Source: Rhabditophanes sp. KR3021 (lineage: Eukaryota > Nematoda > Chromadorea > Rhabditida > Alloionematidae). Taken from it: a stretch of DNA of 64,000 bases. The DNA is taken from positions 2,356,001 to 2,420,000 of the forward strand of contig CAUJLY010000004.1 of assembly GCA_963281155.1 (NCBI GenBank), given 5' to 3'. Made by a program: the position numbers and the translations under genes. The notes beneath the pieces were generated by a model, which saw only the letters and a program-made list of their open reading frames with translations, did no database searches and was not told the origin of the DNA. This document shows, piece by piece, positions 24,458-35,250 of the stretch; the first letter of the stretch is position 1; each line of letters opens with the position of its first letter.

Positions 24458-24892
24458 ATGGTAAAGAAGAAGAGCAGTAGCAAAACTGGTTTCAAGGTTT
24501 TAAAGCGTCATAATCAGTTTAAGAATCCTCATGTGGTGTTGGTAGGAAATGGTACACTCGTTAATCAAGCTTACAATCCAATTAAAGGTGTTAAACAAGT
24601 TGGTGAAGGTATTGTTGGTAAAGCACCTTTGGTCAAGTCAAAACGATTTAACAATTTGCAAGGAAAATTTGTAAATGTTTCTCCCGATCAACTAAACAAA
24701 ATCATCATCTCGTCAGGTCTTCATTTTAAAGTAAAAGGGAATGTTTTGGGCATGAATGAGGTCGGAGAATGTAAGAAACGGTTAAAGGAATTAAATAAAA
24801 TTCATTCCGAAAAATTATCTAATTGTGTTAAAGGAACCTGGTTTCGCCAGTCTCGATATGGAGCAACATTTTTGGCTCCCGGACAAATTTAA
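24458..24892 (+). CDS. Small basic protein of unknown function, 144 residues
   Basis: An intact single-exon ORF preceded by a T-rich AG acceptor (ending at 24440) and followed by a short AT-rich 3'UTR. The protein is basic: it starts with a Lys/Ser-rich tail, has a Gly/Val-rich middle (VGEGIVGKAPLVKSKRF) and ends GATFLAPGQI. It has no signal peptide or TM segment. The coding look (regular codon use, good start context, acceptor before ATG) suggests a real expressed gene. I do not recognise the family. Confidence 0.65.
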   Translation: MVKKKSSSKTGFKVLKRHNQFKNPHVVLVGNGTLVNQAYNPIKGVKQVGEGIVGKAPLVKSKRFNNLQGKFVNVSPDQLNKIIISSGLHFKVKGNVLGMNEVGECKKRLKELNKIHSEKLSNCVKGTWFRQSRYGATFLAPGQI

Positions 24893-25669
24893 AATGACAT
24901 CTTTAGAAGACATTATTTATAAGAAATTATATTTTCACTATACATATCTTTAATTTAATAAGACATTTTTATTTAAAAGTATTTCATGGAAAGTGGTCAC
25001 TTTTGTGTGTATAAAATAAAAACTTTCCTTCCATATGTGAGTTGTCAAAGATAGTACGATATTAAGAGAAATTAAAGATAACAATGAATAGAGGGAATGA
25101 ACAATATATAGTTGTTGTCCTCTCAACTTGATTAATTGCCTTTGCCATTACTTTGTCCGCAAAGCTAGTGTGGTAGAAAGAAAGTGGCAACTATGGTCAA
25201 CCTTCTTAATGTACATATTTTAAGGCTTTATATCCCGCTTTTCATTCATTTTCAGCAACAACTTAAAAGAAGGAATTCATGGTAAAAACGAGGTGTTATT
25301 ATTGATGATGGAAATTTTTGTTATTCGTAGGAGTCTTTTTATTTGTAAAAGATGAAACCATATTGAATTTATTTTTATAAAAATTCATTAACTATACAAA
25401 TGATTATTCGCAATTATGCAAACAATACAAATTTAAAGATACTGGGGTTTACTACGCCCAATTTGTTATCAATTAAAGGTACTTTAACATTTTTGGATTG
25501 ATAAAGAAGAGACATATGTGTTTAATGAAAGATAAGGAAGACCGAAAATCATTAGCATGTCTTTGATTTTTGTTTGTAGGCAGAATGTATATGGCCACAT
25601 CCTTTTGATCATTATTATTATGTCATAATTGCTTGCTGGTTTACTTATTACTATTATTTTTAGAATATC
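24893..25669. other. Intergenic region upstream of V-ATPase gene
   Basis: AT-rich, with no supported coding sequence. It should hold the 3'UTR of the small basic protein gene and the promoter of the V-ATPase gene. A T-rich acceptor (TATTTTTAG) lies a few bases before the V-ATPase ATG. Confidence 0.6.
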
Positions 25670-28600
25670 ATGGGCTCGCTTTACAGAAGTGAGTTGATGT
25701 CATTGACTCAGATTTTCATGCAATCTGACGCTGCATATCAATGCATTGCTGAAGTTGGTGAACAAGGCTTATGCGAATTCAAGGACTTGAATCAAAACCA
25801 AAATTCATTCCAAAGGAAATTCGCTGATGAAGTTAAAATGTGCGATGATATGGATAGGATTATCATCTATATCAATAATTGCCTAGTTGAGGAAAAGATT
25901 GGTACGCAAGATTGCCTAGAAGATGTACCTGCTCCTAAATCAACTGAAGTCTCCGCCATGCACAACAAATTTACGTTGATCCAAAACGAACTGGTTCAAG
26001 TAGGAACTAACATGGCTACTTTGAAGAAGTCGTATTCTAAAATTAACGAAAGCAAGCATATTCTTGGGAATATTGCTAGTCTTTTGGACAGTCACACTAG
26101 AGCTGCTGCCTCTAAAAGCATCAACGAAGCTAATACTGGTCATGCTGGACCTGTCTTCACTTCTGACTCTATTGCCCCAGAAATATCTGATAAAAGGGAT
26201 CGCGAAGAATCTGAGCTGTCTTTCATTTGTGGAGGCATTAATTCCGCAAAGACTGCAACATTCGAAAGATTGCTATGGCGTATCTCCCGAGGAAAAGTCT
26301 TCGTCAGAACTCAACCAATTGATGATGATGAAAATCCATTATTCGAAGGAGAAGCAGCCAGATCTGCTTTCATTATCTTTTTCACTGGTAAGCAGTTGAA
26401 GTCTAAAATCATGAAAGTTTGTGATGCCTTCCACTCCCACACAATTGAGTGCCCTGACAGCCCTTATGATCGCAGAGTAGCTTTAGGCCAACTAGAAGTC
26501 AGACTTGCTGACCTTAGAACCGTAATTACTAAGACTTTGGAGTACAAAAATAGAATCCTCTTCGGAACTTCCCATCAAATCAAAAGATGGGAAATTGAGT
26601 TGTTGAAGATGAAGAGCATTTACAACATTCTTAACTTCTTCAATGTTGACGTCACCCACAAATGCTTTATTGGAGAAGCTTGGATTCCCACGAATGAAAT
26701 CGAGAACGTCAAGCACGCTCTCAGCATTGGGGCTCAAAAAGCTGAGTGTCATGTAAATCCCGTTATTTCAACTCTTCCAACCCATGAAATGCACCCAACC
26801 TACCATAAGCTGAACAAATTCACTAGAGGTTTCCAAAACATCGTTGACTCCTATGGAATTGCCAACTACCGTGAAGTCAATCCAGCTCCATGGACAATTA
26901 TTTCCTTCCCCTTCCTCTTCGCAGTCATGTTCGGTGATTCTGGTCACGGAATTGTCATGTTATTAGGAGCCATTACCCTCGTTGCCCTTGAAAAGAAAAT
27001 TGACGCTGCTAGAATTACCGATGAAATCTTCAATACCTTCTACGGGGGTAGATATGTTGTTCTTTTGATGGGTTGTTTTTCAATTTATACTGGGCTCGTC
27101 TATAACGACTTTTATTCAAAATCTATCAATGTATTTGGATCAGCTTGGAAAAATCCTTACGATCACGGTTTATTAGATAGGTTGTATTCAGCTGATAATG
27201 AATCTAGTTTGGTCATGGATATTGAATTGTCCTTTACGAAAGAAGACATTTATCCCTTTGGACTTGATCCAGGTAATCTATACTAAAATTTATTAAAAAA
27301 GCGCACAATTAAGGAGATAATAATAATGAACCAATTTTGAGATTCTCTTAAAAGCAGTAGAATGTTTTAAATGCGTTACATTATAGCTTACTTAACAAAA
27401 AAAGATACTTTTCGAATTAAAACATAACATCTATTTAATATTCATAATACTAACGACTAATTACAGTATGGAATTTGGCAAAGAATAAACTTAATTTTAT
27501 GAATCCAATGAAGATGAAATCTTCTATTGTTCTTGGAATTACTCAGATGGTTTTCGGAGTCTTTTTGTCTCTTGCTAATTACATCCATAGAGGCTCTGCA
27601 CTTGATTTTTTCTTTATGTTTATCCCACAAATGCTTTTCCTTGGATGTATTTTCATATATTTGTGTATTCAAGTTATTATTAAATGGGTATACTTCTCAG
27701 TTACTCCTGGATTCATCTTCGGCCAGGTTCGAGTTATCTTCGATGATCTTGACTAATTTTTTTATTTTAGGTAATACACGGGAACAATTAAAATCAAAAT
27801 ATTTGGTCCAAAAATATAAAAGGAGAACAAAAAAGTTTATTAAAAGTAGCAACAAAATATTTAGATTAATCATCAGAAGTCACCTTAAGCTCGAACACCA
27901 TTTTAGCCAAGATATCGGCAACTGCACATGCATTGACATGATTGACTTTGTCAACCAATATCATTAGTTTGACAAGCAAAGTCATTTTTCTACCACAATC
28001 TCCGTATGAATTACCGTTCAAAAACTTGTTAACGGGTGATATAGATCACTTATACTAGCGTCCATCATAAACAATTCTATGAATAAGCTTTCCAGTTTTC
28101 ATCTTTGCGCACTCCTTCTCAAAGCCTGGCATAATTCTCCTGATTTCATCTCTAATCGGCAACACAACTATCTTATTAACCTCCAATCGAACTTCGCATT
28201 TGCTAACAACTTATCATCTACATTGATTTCTTCTGGCAATTCGAAGTGATCTATTGCATTCCTTATCTTCAAGAGTATTGCTTTTACTCCAGCCTTAAAA
28301 TTATCCTCTTTGGCCAATGCATAGGAGAAGTGATAAAATAATCCTATGTAAGATTTTTTTGACGCTGCCTTGCATGTAGACGATCTGTAATATTTAGGAC
28401 AGTCCTTTTTGTTAAACCCATAAAAAAGCGTCACCATATCAGTATTATTTATTCCAAAATCTTTAGACATCCTGCGTATATCTGCAAAATATGTCAAACT
28501 AGTAGTTTCATCCAGAGTTTCTTCACAATAGATCTGATTGAAACAAATGTATTCAATTAGTTCTTGTCTTAACTCTAGCACTTAAATTCCTCAGCAATTT

Positions 28601-29606
28601 CACTCATATAGGCTTCAACTTTGGACCGGCTTCTTATTAACCACTTCTTTTGTTGGGTCAAATAAGGGTGGTAGTTTCCTTGAAACAAATCAGAAAGGCT
28701 TGGTTGTGGTGGTTGGTCTGAAAGTGAAACAATTAGTGATTATTTAAGATGCTCAATTTACCTCTAATTCCAATACCACCATCATAGTTGTTTTAAGACC
28801 TAGAAACTAGTCGTTGAGCACAACACGGTTCACACTTTAGTATATAGGTTCTTCGAAAATTTATTACATTATTTAACTAAATAATATACGTTTACATTTA
28901 AAGGAAGCTTATAATTATTTTTTAGTACTATCCATCATCTAATTGTGCTCCATCACTTTTGATCGGATTAATTAATATGTTCATGGTTAAATCGAGAGAC
29001 GTTGGATTCGTCAAAGAGAATCACGCTAATGGAACTGTGTGGGACCAATGTTACCTTCAACAGTGGTACCCTCAACAAGGAAACGTGGAGATCGGACTTC
29101 TCCTAATCGCTGTAATTGCTATTCCAGTAATGTTGTTTGTCAAACCAATTTTTCAATTAATTATGCACAAAAAAGGAATGCATGTTGATGTTGGACATTC
29201 AGACGGTGATGGAACTTTCAACTTTGGAGATATTATGGTTTATCAATCTATCCATACGATTGAATTTGCCCTTGGATGTATTTCTCACACTGCTTCGTAT
29301 CTTCGTCTTTGGGCATTATCACTTGCACATGCTCAGTTATCAGAAGTTTTGTGGACTATGGTTTTGCATATTTCCTTTGGAATGAAAGATTATATTGGTT
29401 CCATTGCCATTTACATCATTTTTATTGCCTTTGCTTTCTTGTCTGTGTCAATTCTTGTTTTCATGGAAGGTCTATCGGCATTTTTGCATGCTTTGCGTCT
29501 GCATTGGGTAGAATTTCAGTCTAAATTCTATGGAGGAACGGGAATACAATTTAACCCATTTTCCTTCCATCACATTATAAGACTAGCGCAAGGCTTAGAA
29601 AATTAA
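25670..29606 (+). CDS. V-type H+-ATPase 116-kDa subunit a (V0)
   Basis: Exons 25670-27272, 27467-27726 and 28926-29606 join in frame to 847 residues, normal for the family. The cytosolic N-terminal half starts YRSELMSLTQIFMQSDAAY. The membrane half contains PWTIISFPFLFAVMFGDSGHG and the conserved helix SYLRLWALSLAHAQLSEVLW, whose Arg is essential for proton translocation. It pairs with the c-ring to move protons in organelle or apical membranes. Nematodes have several a subunits (UNC-32, VHA-5, -6, -7); I do not assign one. The second intron (27727-28925) is a short intron plus a 1.15-kb insert. Confidence 0.96.
27771..28925 (-). mobile_element. Decayed antisense coding relic in V-ATPase intron (insert 4)
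   Basis: This 1155-nt stretch starts GTAATA directly after a complete 44-nt intron (27727-27770, ending attttag) and ends ttttag before the last exon. The minus strand has an open 137-codon stretch (28168-28581). It is flanked by coding-like pieces in other frames both upstream (28590-28680) and downstream (28058-28160, ending in a stop at 28056), so about 230-270 codons survive with at least two frameshifts. The protein resembles the relic in the CLC intron. No known family is recognised. Confidence 0.6.
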
Positions 29607-29916
29607 TTGTATCATTTACTTTTTAACCAATAAACTGTATCTTATCATTCATTATGTTTTTTATTTTGTCTTAACATTTGTGGAAGCGAATACATTTTCC
29701 AAACACATAATCCATTCCGACTGTACTTTGATAATCATGATACAATTGAAAGTAGTGCATAATATTGTTTTCGATTTTTGGTTGTAGCTGTGCTTGTCCT
29801 AAAACGAATGTTAATGCAATACGATTGGGTAGATATTGTACGACATACCTAAAATATACATATACCATTATATCTATTCTTAATAATCAAACTTTATAGC
29901 TTATTCCAAGTTTGTT

Positions 29917-32124
29917 ATGACAACCAAAAAAGAAACAGTCAATCCATTAGCTAAATGGAAGCTAGATCTCGCTGCATGCAAGTCTCAAACCAAGCTTCCA
30001 AATCCACCGGGGTTTAATCCAAAAAACATTGGAGCTAATTATGGAGAACCAATAGCCGAGGACAAGGAGCAACAGAACAAAATTTTAGAAAAAAGATCTA
30101 TGGATATGGCGATTGCTCCATTTAAGTCTATTCCAATGAATTTGTTCATGATGTACATGTCGGGTAAATTTATCGGATGGGTCAACAGATATAAAATGGA
30201 CAGTCAATGAGTTGACTCAAAATTACTAGTAGTAACATCCTTGAATGCAAACATTTTTCAACTAAAAGTTGACCTATCGATTCGGCATTCTCATGCGACA
30301 GCTCGTAGACATTCTCGATGGTACATTTGCCGTAATCGACGTTCGTAACTTCACTGCCAAAGTACTCCGTTAATATGTACTGCACATTTTTTCCGAATTC
30401 TTTGGTCGTAACCTTCATTTTGATAACAATAGTCTGCAATTAGAAATATCTAGCTTCTCGGTTTCGTTCATTTGTTTTTAGAGGAACTCGGTTGTCATTG
30501 ACACGAGATTTGTAGACGTAGTGATGTACGTGCATCCTATCGTAAATATTTGCCTTTTTGTATTTGGTGCCGACGTAATACACATTTTTGGTGAAATTAT
30601 CTAAAGTCCATTCAGTCAAGGGCCAATTAATGTTTCTTGGGTCCGAGAAGAAGTAAACGTAGGCGGGAGTTGAGACATATAGGCTGTTCACTTCTGATCA
30701 TATTTCCAGTAAGATTTGATTTACTTTGAAATTTTGATTGAACACATTGATTCCATCAAATAATTCCTTACGTCTTCTTTCTTGATAATAAGTTGCCAAA
30801 GTTGTGAAAATCATGATTAGACCATTTGCAAGATATTTCAATAACGTGGCCATTCTTTTGATGCTTATATTTAGCTTTCTGTGTGAGAAGAATATATGAA
30901 CAATCGTAATACTTGGATACTTTTTGTTGTGTAAATTTAGGTATTCCTGGTTCTTTGATGACATGCCATACTTTCGATTTGAGCAATAATTGTCTGAAGT
31001 GGTACCTAGTTCTTTGAATTTATCGAACGTCAATAAATTCAGGGATGTAAAACTTTCACTACCCATATTCTGGTCGGCGAGTCCTTGATTGTGGGCAATA
31101 ATGCACTTTTCAACAGCTGATGCAACTTCTCCATCATAAAAAACGTCCTACCTAACTCGAGTCACTTGTATTCTACGTAGCTTTTAGCCTTGAACATTTG
31201 TTTCATCTGAGTATCTTTAGAGATAGAAAGCTTCATCTGTTAACTTACCTAGACAATAATCATCTTCTTATCTTCATCCAAGTCTCTGATATTTCAAAGT
31301 AATCGACGATGCTTTTAAATTTGTTCTTAGAGAATTCACTAGTTGGCACCGAGTAAGACAGATGGTCCAGAAAAGAGTATATGTTTTTTATTGTTCTCGA
31401 TCAACTACTCATATAATTACGTAGTTAAACTCCATGATCCATTTCAAAAAAGGAAAACGCGCATAGCTGACCCTAAGGTTCTGGATAACATCTTCCAATT
31501 GGTCACATTAACCTTGGGCAGTTTTCTTCAACAAGACGCAAACAACATCATTTCACCTAGCCAGTCCATTTATCCATTTTCGTGGAGCGATAATTTGTTC
31601 CTTCCGTTCAAAAACTGTCTTGACCTTAGTAACGCTCTAGTCTGTCAGAAACTCGTCTTTCAATTTTGCCATTAACACTCCGACTTTCTTCCTCTGCACA
31701 ATCAACCCATTAGTAGACTGTTTGAGTATAGGATTGACTAAAAACAGATCACAATAAAAAAGATAACAAAATTGTTGTAAACATATTTAAAATTATACGA
31801 CAATTTCTAATACTCTACATACATTCAGGTAACACGGTTTCAATTTTCCCAATCATGATGGTTGGATCGATGTTCTGGAGACCTATTGGAGCTATTGTAA
31901 CTGTCGGATCTACTTTCAAAGGACTTGAGGAGCAATTATCAAGATCCTTAATCCTCCACAAAATTATATTTGTTTTAGGAAATTTGGGAGCTTTGTTTTT
32001 AGCTATGTACAAATGTCACAGCATGGGTCTGTTGCCAAACGGAACTTCGGACTGGCTAGATATGCTAGACCATCCAATTCCTGTTCAAGAGAGTACATGG
32101 TCCGGAAGTCTATTTTCATATTAA
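29917..32124 (+). CDS. ER membrane protein complex subunit 4 (EMC4/TMEM85)
   Basis: Exons 29917-30163 and 31829-32124 join in frame (SG|NTVSIFPIMM) to 180 residues, close to human EMC4 (183). Conserved blocks are EKRSMDMAIAPFKSIPMNLF, MYMSGNTVSIFPIMM, MFWRPIGAI, and LFLAMYKCHSMGLLP near the C-terminus with SDWLD. EMC inserts tail-anchored and multipass proteins into the ER membrane. The single intron is 1665 nt, the longest of the anomalous introns, and contains antisense coding relics. Exon 2 itself begins GTAAC directly after the acceptor AG. Confidence 0.95.
30164..31828 (-). mobile_element. Decayed antisense coding relic in EMC4 intron (insert 5)
   Basis: Within this intron the minus strand has three adjoining open stretches, about 30698-31140, 30440-30691 and 30182-30439, plus weaker pieces up to about 31370. 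In total more than 300 codons survive, interrupted by a few stops and frameshifts. The product contains one possible hydrophobic segment (LKYLANGLIMIFTTLATYY) and many aromatic residues. No family is recognised. It is antisense to the host gene, as in the other four long introns. Confidence 0.5.
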
Positions 32125-32313
32125 GTGACTTTTGTTTTATCATCTCAACGAATTAATAAAATTAATATATCATTTATTTACACCATATTTGTTTATTTAA
32201 ATTTATTAAGATATTACCCCGGAATTTTAACTTAGATAAACGATTCTTATATCAGATTAATAACAAATAATAGAAACAATTAAATGATACAAAAAATACG
32301 TATATTAAGGAGT

Positions 32314-33864
32314 CTATTTGTTTTTTTGGAGGTTTGCTTCCTTTTCTGGAACAACTTTCTTTTCAGCTGGAAAAATGAGGGGTAAGATAAAGATTGCGGC
32401 CAGTGCGGCGATGTGAACACAAAAGTAGACTTGTTTGTACAAAAACCATCCGGGATTCAAATGCATTGTAACGAATGGCATAGTAATGTAAGCAAGGCAT
32501 ACTTTGGTTGAAGCAAATGATACAACATCGTAAACTTGCTTTTGAACTTTGCTTCCCACGAATCTCCATCTGAGGCATCTGCGAGTTGTGCGGAATGCTA
32601 AAGTGAGCAGTGCACCACCAGTGAATGTAATGTAATAACCTATGAAAAAGAAACTTATTATTAAATGCATATACTTTAACGTACCTGGGAAGAAGCCATG
32701 CCACAAGGCGCTCAGAAGATAGGTTGAAACAGTTCTCATATTCTTAGGAACTCTATCATACGCAACTCTTCTAAGCCAATACATAGTTGTGCAATTCCAA
32801 TTATCAAGAGTTTCTTTGAATGATTGGGCCATTTCGACCTTAATTGGGTGGACATTTGTGATCAAATCCCACTTTTCATTTCCATTCTCTTCATACCCAT
32901 TGAATCCAAATCCTGATACATTTGCTACGGCGTCAGCTGTTACCCAAACATAATAATATTGCACTCTAAGAGATTATGACTATGTATTTAAGAAATGAAT
33001 TACTACTTACCTGCAAACAAAAATAGCAATGAACCAATAAGCAGCCCACTTCAAAAATGGCATTGCCATATATTCGGAGGATGCAATAGATTCAGGAGTT
33101 ATCTGACCCATAGTTAAAATAATTGTCATGAAGATAATCGTCATGAATAGTTTTGATAAAGCTGACTTGTGTGGGGTTGGAATTTTGCCATTATTAATTT
33201 TTAAATGGTCTCCTTCAATAAATTTCTTGTAGTCAGTGTAAAAGCACAAAGGTCCAGTCATAACAGTTTGATACATAAACATATAGGATAAATAGAGCAT
33301 AAGAGGTGGTGGAGTCTTGATAGCTTCTTTCTTTTGGATTTCATTTAATTGTTCGGGCTTTTTAACCCTCCCGTCATGCAATGAAAATGCTAGTGTAGTA
33401 CACTTTTGTACAATAACCATCATAGTTCCGGTCACATCAATTGAATAGGATGTTAAGACGTAAAACTTGTACCAATGAAGGAAAAAGAGATATCCCATAG
33501 AAAAGACAAATGTGATTTTGTGTACATGATTGTCTGGTGCAAATCTAAAAATGATGTAATTTACCATCGCCAAAGCCATGGGATGTTTAATAGCACTCCC
33601 ATAACAAAAATAACAAATACTGATGCCCACAATAAAAGGAAAGATAGTACGAGTTCGCAAAGAAACTTGACTCAAGTTCATTTTGTTGTAGAAAATTAGA
33701 GCACATATATAGATAATTATTTGACTGAAGACAAGATTTATCTGCAAAAAAATGTATGTGTGAAACCATTAATGCAAGCTTACTTTATCACATTCCATTC
33801 CAATCATATCGGCGAAAGGTTCCAATAATTTGGAACCATCGTAAAATGTATGCAAGCCAGGCAT
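32314..33864 (-). CDS. MBOAT-family lysophospholipid acyltransferase (MBOAT1/2-like)
   Basis: Exons 33784-33864, 33011-33741, 32685-32965 and 32314-32639 join in frame to 472 residues with multiple membrane helices. Family landmarks are the conserved Asn region (TNVHPIKVEMAQSFKETLDN, NWNCTTMYWLRRVAYDR) and the catalytic His in SALWHGFFPGYYITF. MBOAT1/2 enzymes reacylate lysophospholipids with acyl-CoA at the ER. A T-rich acceptor (TTTTTAG) lies just before the first coding exon, so a trans-splice site is likely there and I place the start at the ATG at 33864. Lysyl-rich C-terminus. Substrate preference cannot be read from sequence. Confidence 0.9.
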
Positions 33865-35250
33865 TGATTCCTTGTCAAACCTAAAAATTAAATTCAAATA
33901 AATAAGATTTTGGTAAAATTGGCAATAGTCATCATTAATAAATTAGCCGTTACATATACACACATCACCATCACCCATCAAATTGGTTAGTTAAATGCTA
34001 TCTGTGTTGTAGGAAAAGGTTACTAAATGTTGTGCATCTTTCTTTCGTAAGAATCACGCGATATGGTTACCATTACTCTAACTATATATTAGAATAGTGT
34101 ACCTTGACTTTTTGACAACATTTAATTTTACAAAATGGGACCACTTTTATAAGTGAAGAAAGGAATACAGCTTCAAATTTAAATAGGTACATTCGATACA
34201 AAGTGTGGTCTAGGTTTGATTAAAAAATAATAATGATAGTTTGGAAAACGGATCCTATGCAATACAGATGGAGTCAAACACAAAATAATTGTTGTTGGTG
34301 AAGATATTAATGTTTGAGGTTTGAAGGTGACGCAACAGTGTAAACAAAACGAGAAGCAATAAAGCAATTAAAAATAGATTCTTTTGACCTTTGCAAAATA
34401 TTTTTTTGTGGATTCTTTTTAATTAATTTCAATTTTCCTATGGCTTCTGTCGTAATAAGCCTATTTGCAACTTTTAAATATATTCGTTTATGAACAAAAG
34501 ACACAAACAACATCAGTGTCTATTTGTATGTGTTTGATATAAAATTTGCCCATATTGTAAACATAAATTTCCTCTCTGTCATACACAATTTTATTATTTG
34601 TATATTTTAGGGGGTCGTTTATTTGCTTCATAAACATATAAATAATTAATTTAATTTTTGGAAAGAACTTCAGTAGATAAATATTTGGATAATTCTTTTC
34701 CAATACATATCTTCCATATTTTTATTGGATACTAGCCTTCAACTAAGAGTAGTACTTCCTCTTATTAAGAATGACCTTTTTGTTCATCTGCTTTTTTATG
34801 CTGCAGACAGAGACTGTATTAGTATAATTAAACTATTTACTACACATTTTTTTATCAAAACGAGTGTATCTTTAATTTCTTGTGCGATGACTGTTCACTT
34901 TTTGCGACTGCAGCTCCATCGCCCTCTTAGTTTTTGCGTTAATAGTGGTTGGGCGCTCGTAATGTTGTCTGCTTTTAATAATCAATCTCAAAAAGTATCT
35001 AAAAAATGTAAATGCTCAAGACTATAGAGAAAAAAGCATCATGCTGCCATGGCTGCGCCATTTATCTATATAAAGAGGTAGTAAGAGAAATAAGACGTAC
35101 CGATATAGCATACATTCCGAAAGATGTATTTGGTGTGTTTCCCTTTGCCCGAATATCTTTATGTACCATTTTAATTTTATTAATTTTCACCAAAATACAT
35201 ATTTCTTTTTACTCTTTTTTAAAGCCATTCATTTAGAAATCAAGTGGGAC
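33865..35250. other. Divergent intergenic region
   Basis: About 1.4 kb between the starts of the MBOAT gene (-) and the deubiquitinase gene (+). AT-rich, with only short spurious ORFs. One TTTGCGAC octamer occurs at 34901 without the hairpin context seen in the cluster at 61-63 kb. A T-rich acceptor (tttttaaag) lies about 25 nt before the deubiquitinase start. Confidence 0.55.

Noticed and set aside
31343..31675. 110-codon + strand ORF in the EMC4 intron
   Set aside because: Not preceded by a suitable acceptor in frame with EMC4, and the opposite strand has the more coherent coding relic; it starts at a non-ATG codon.
34901..34925. TTTGCGAC octamer far from the cluster
   Set aside because: Only a 6-bp GCGATG/CATCGC stem encloses it and the octamer lies inside the loop, unlike the cluster arrangement. 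Probably chance.
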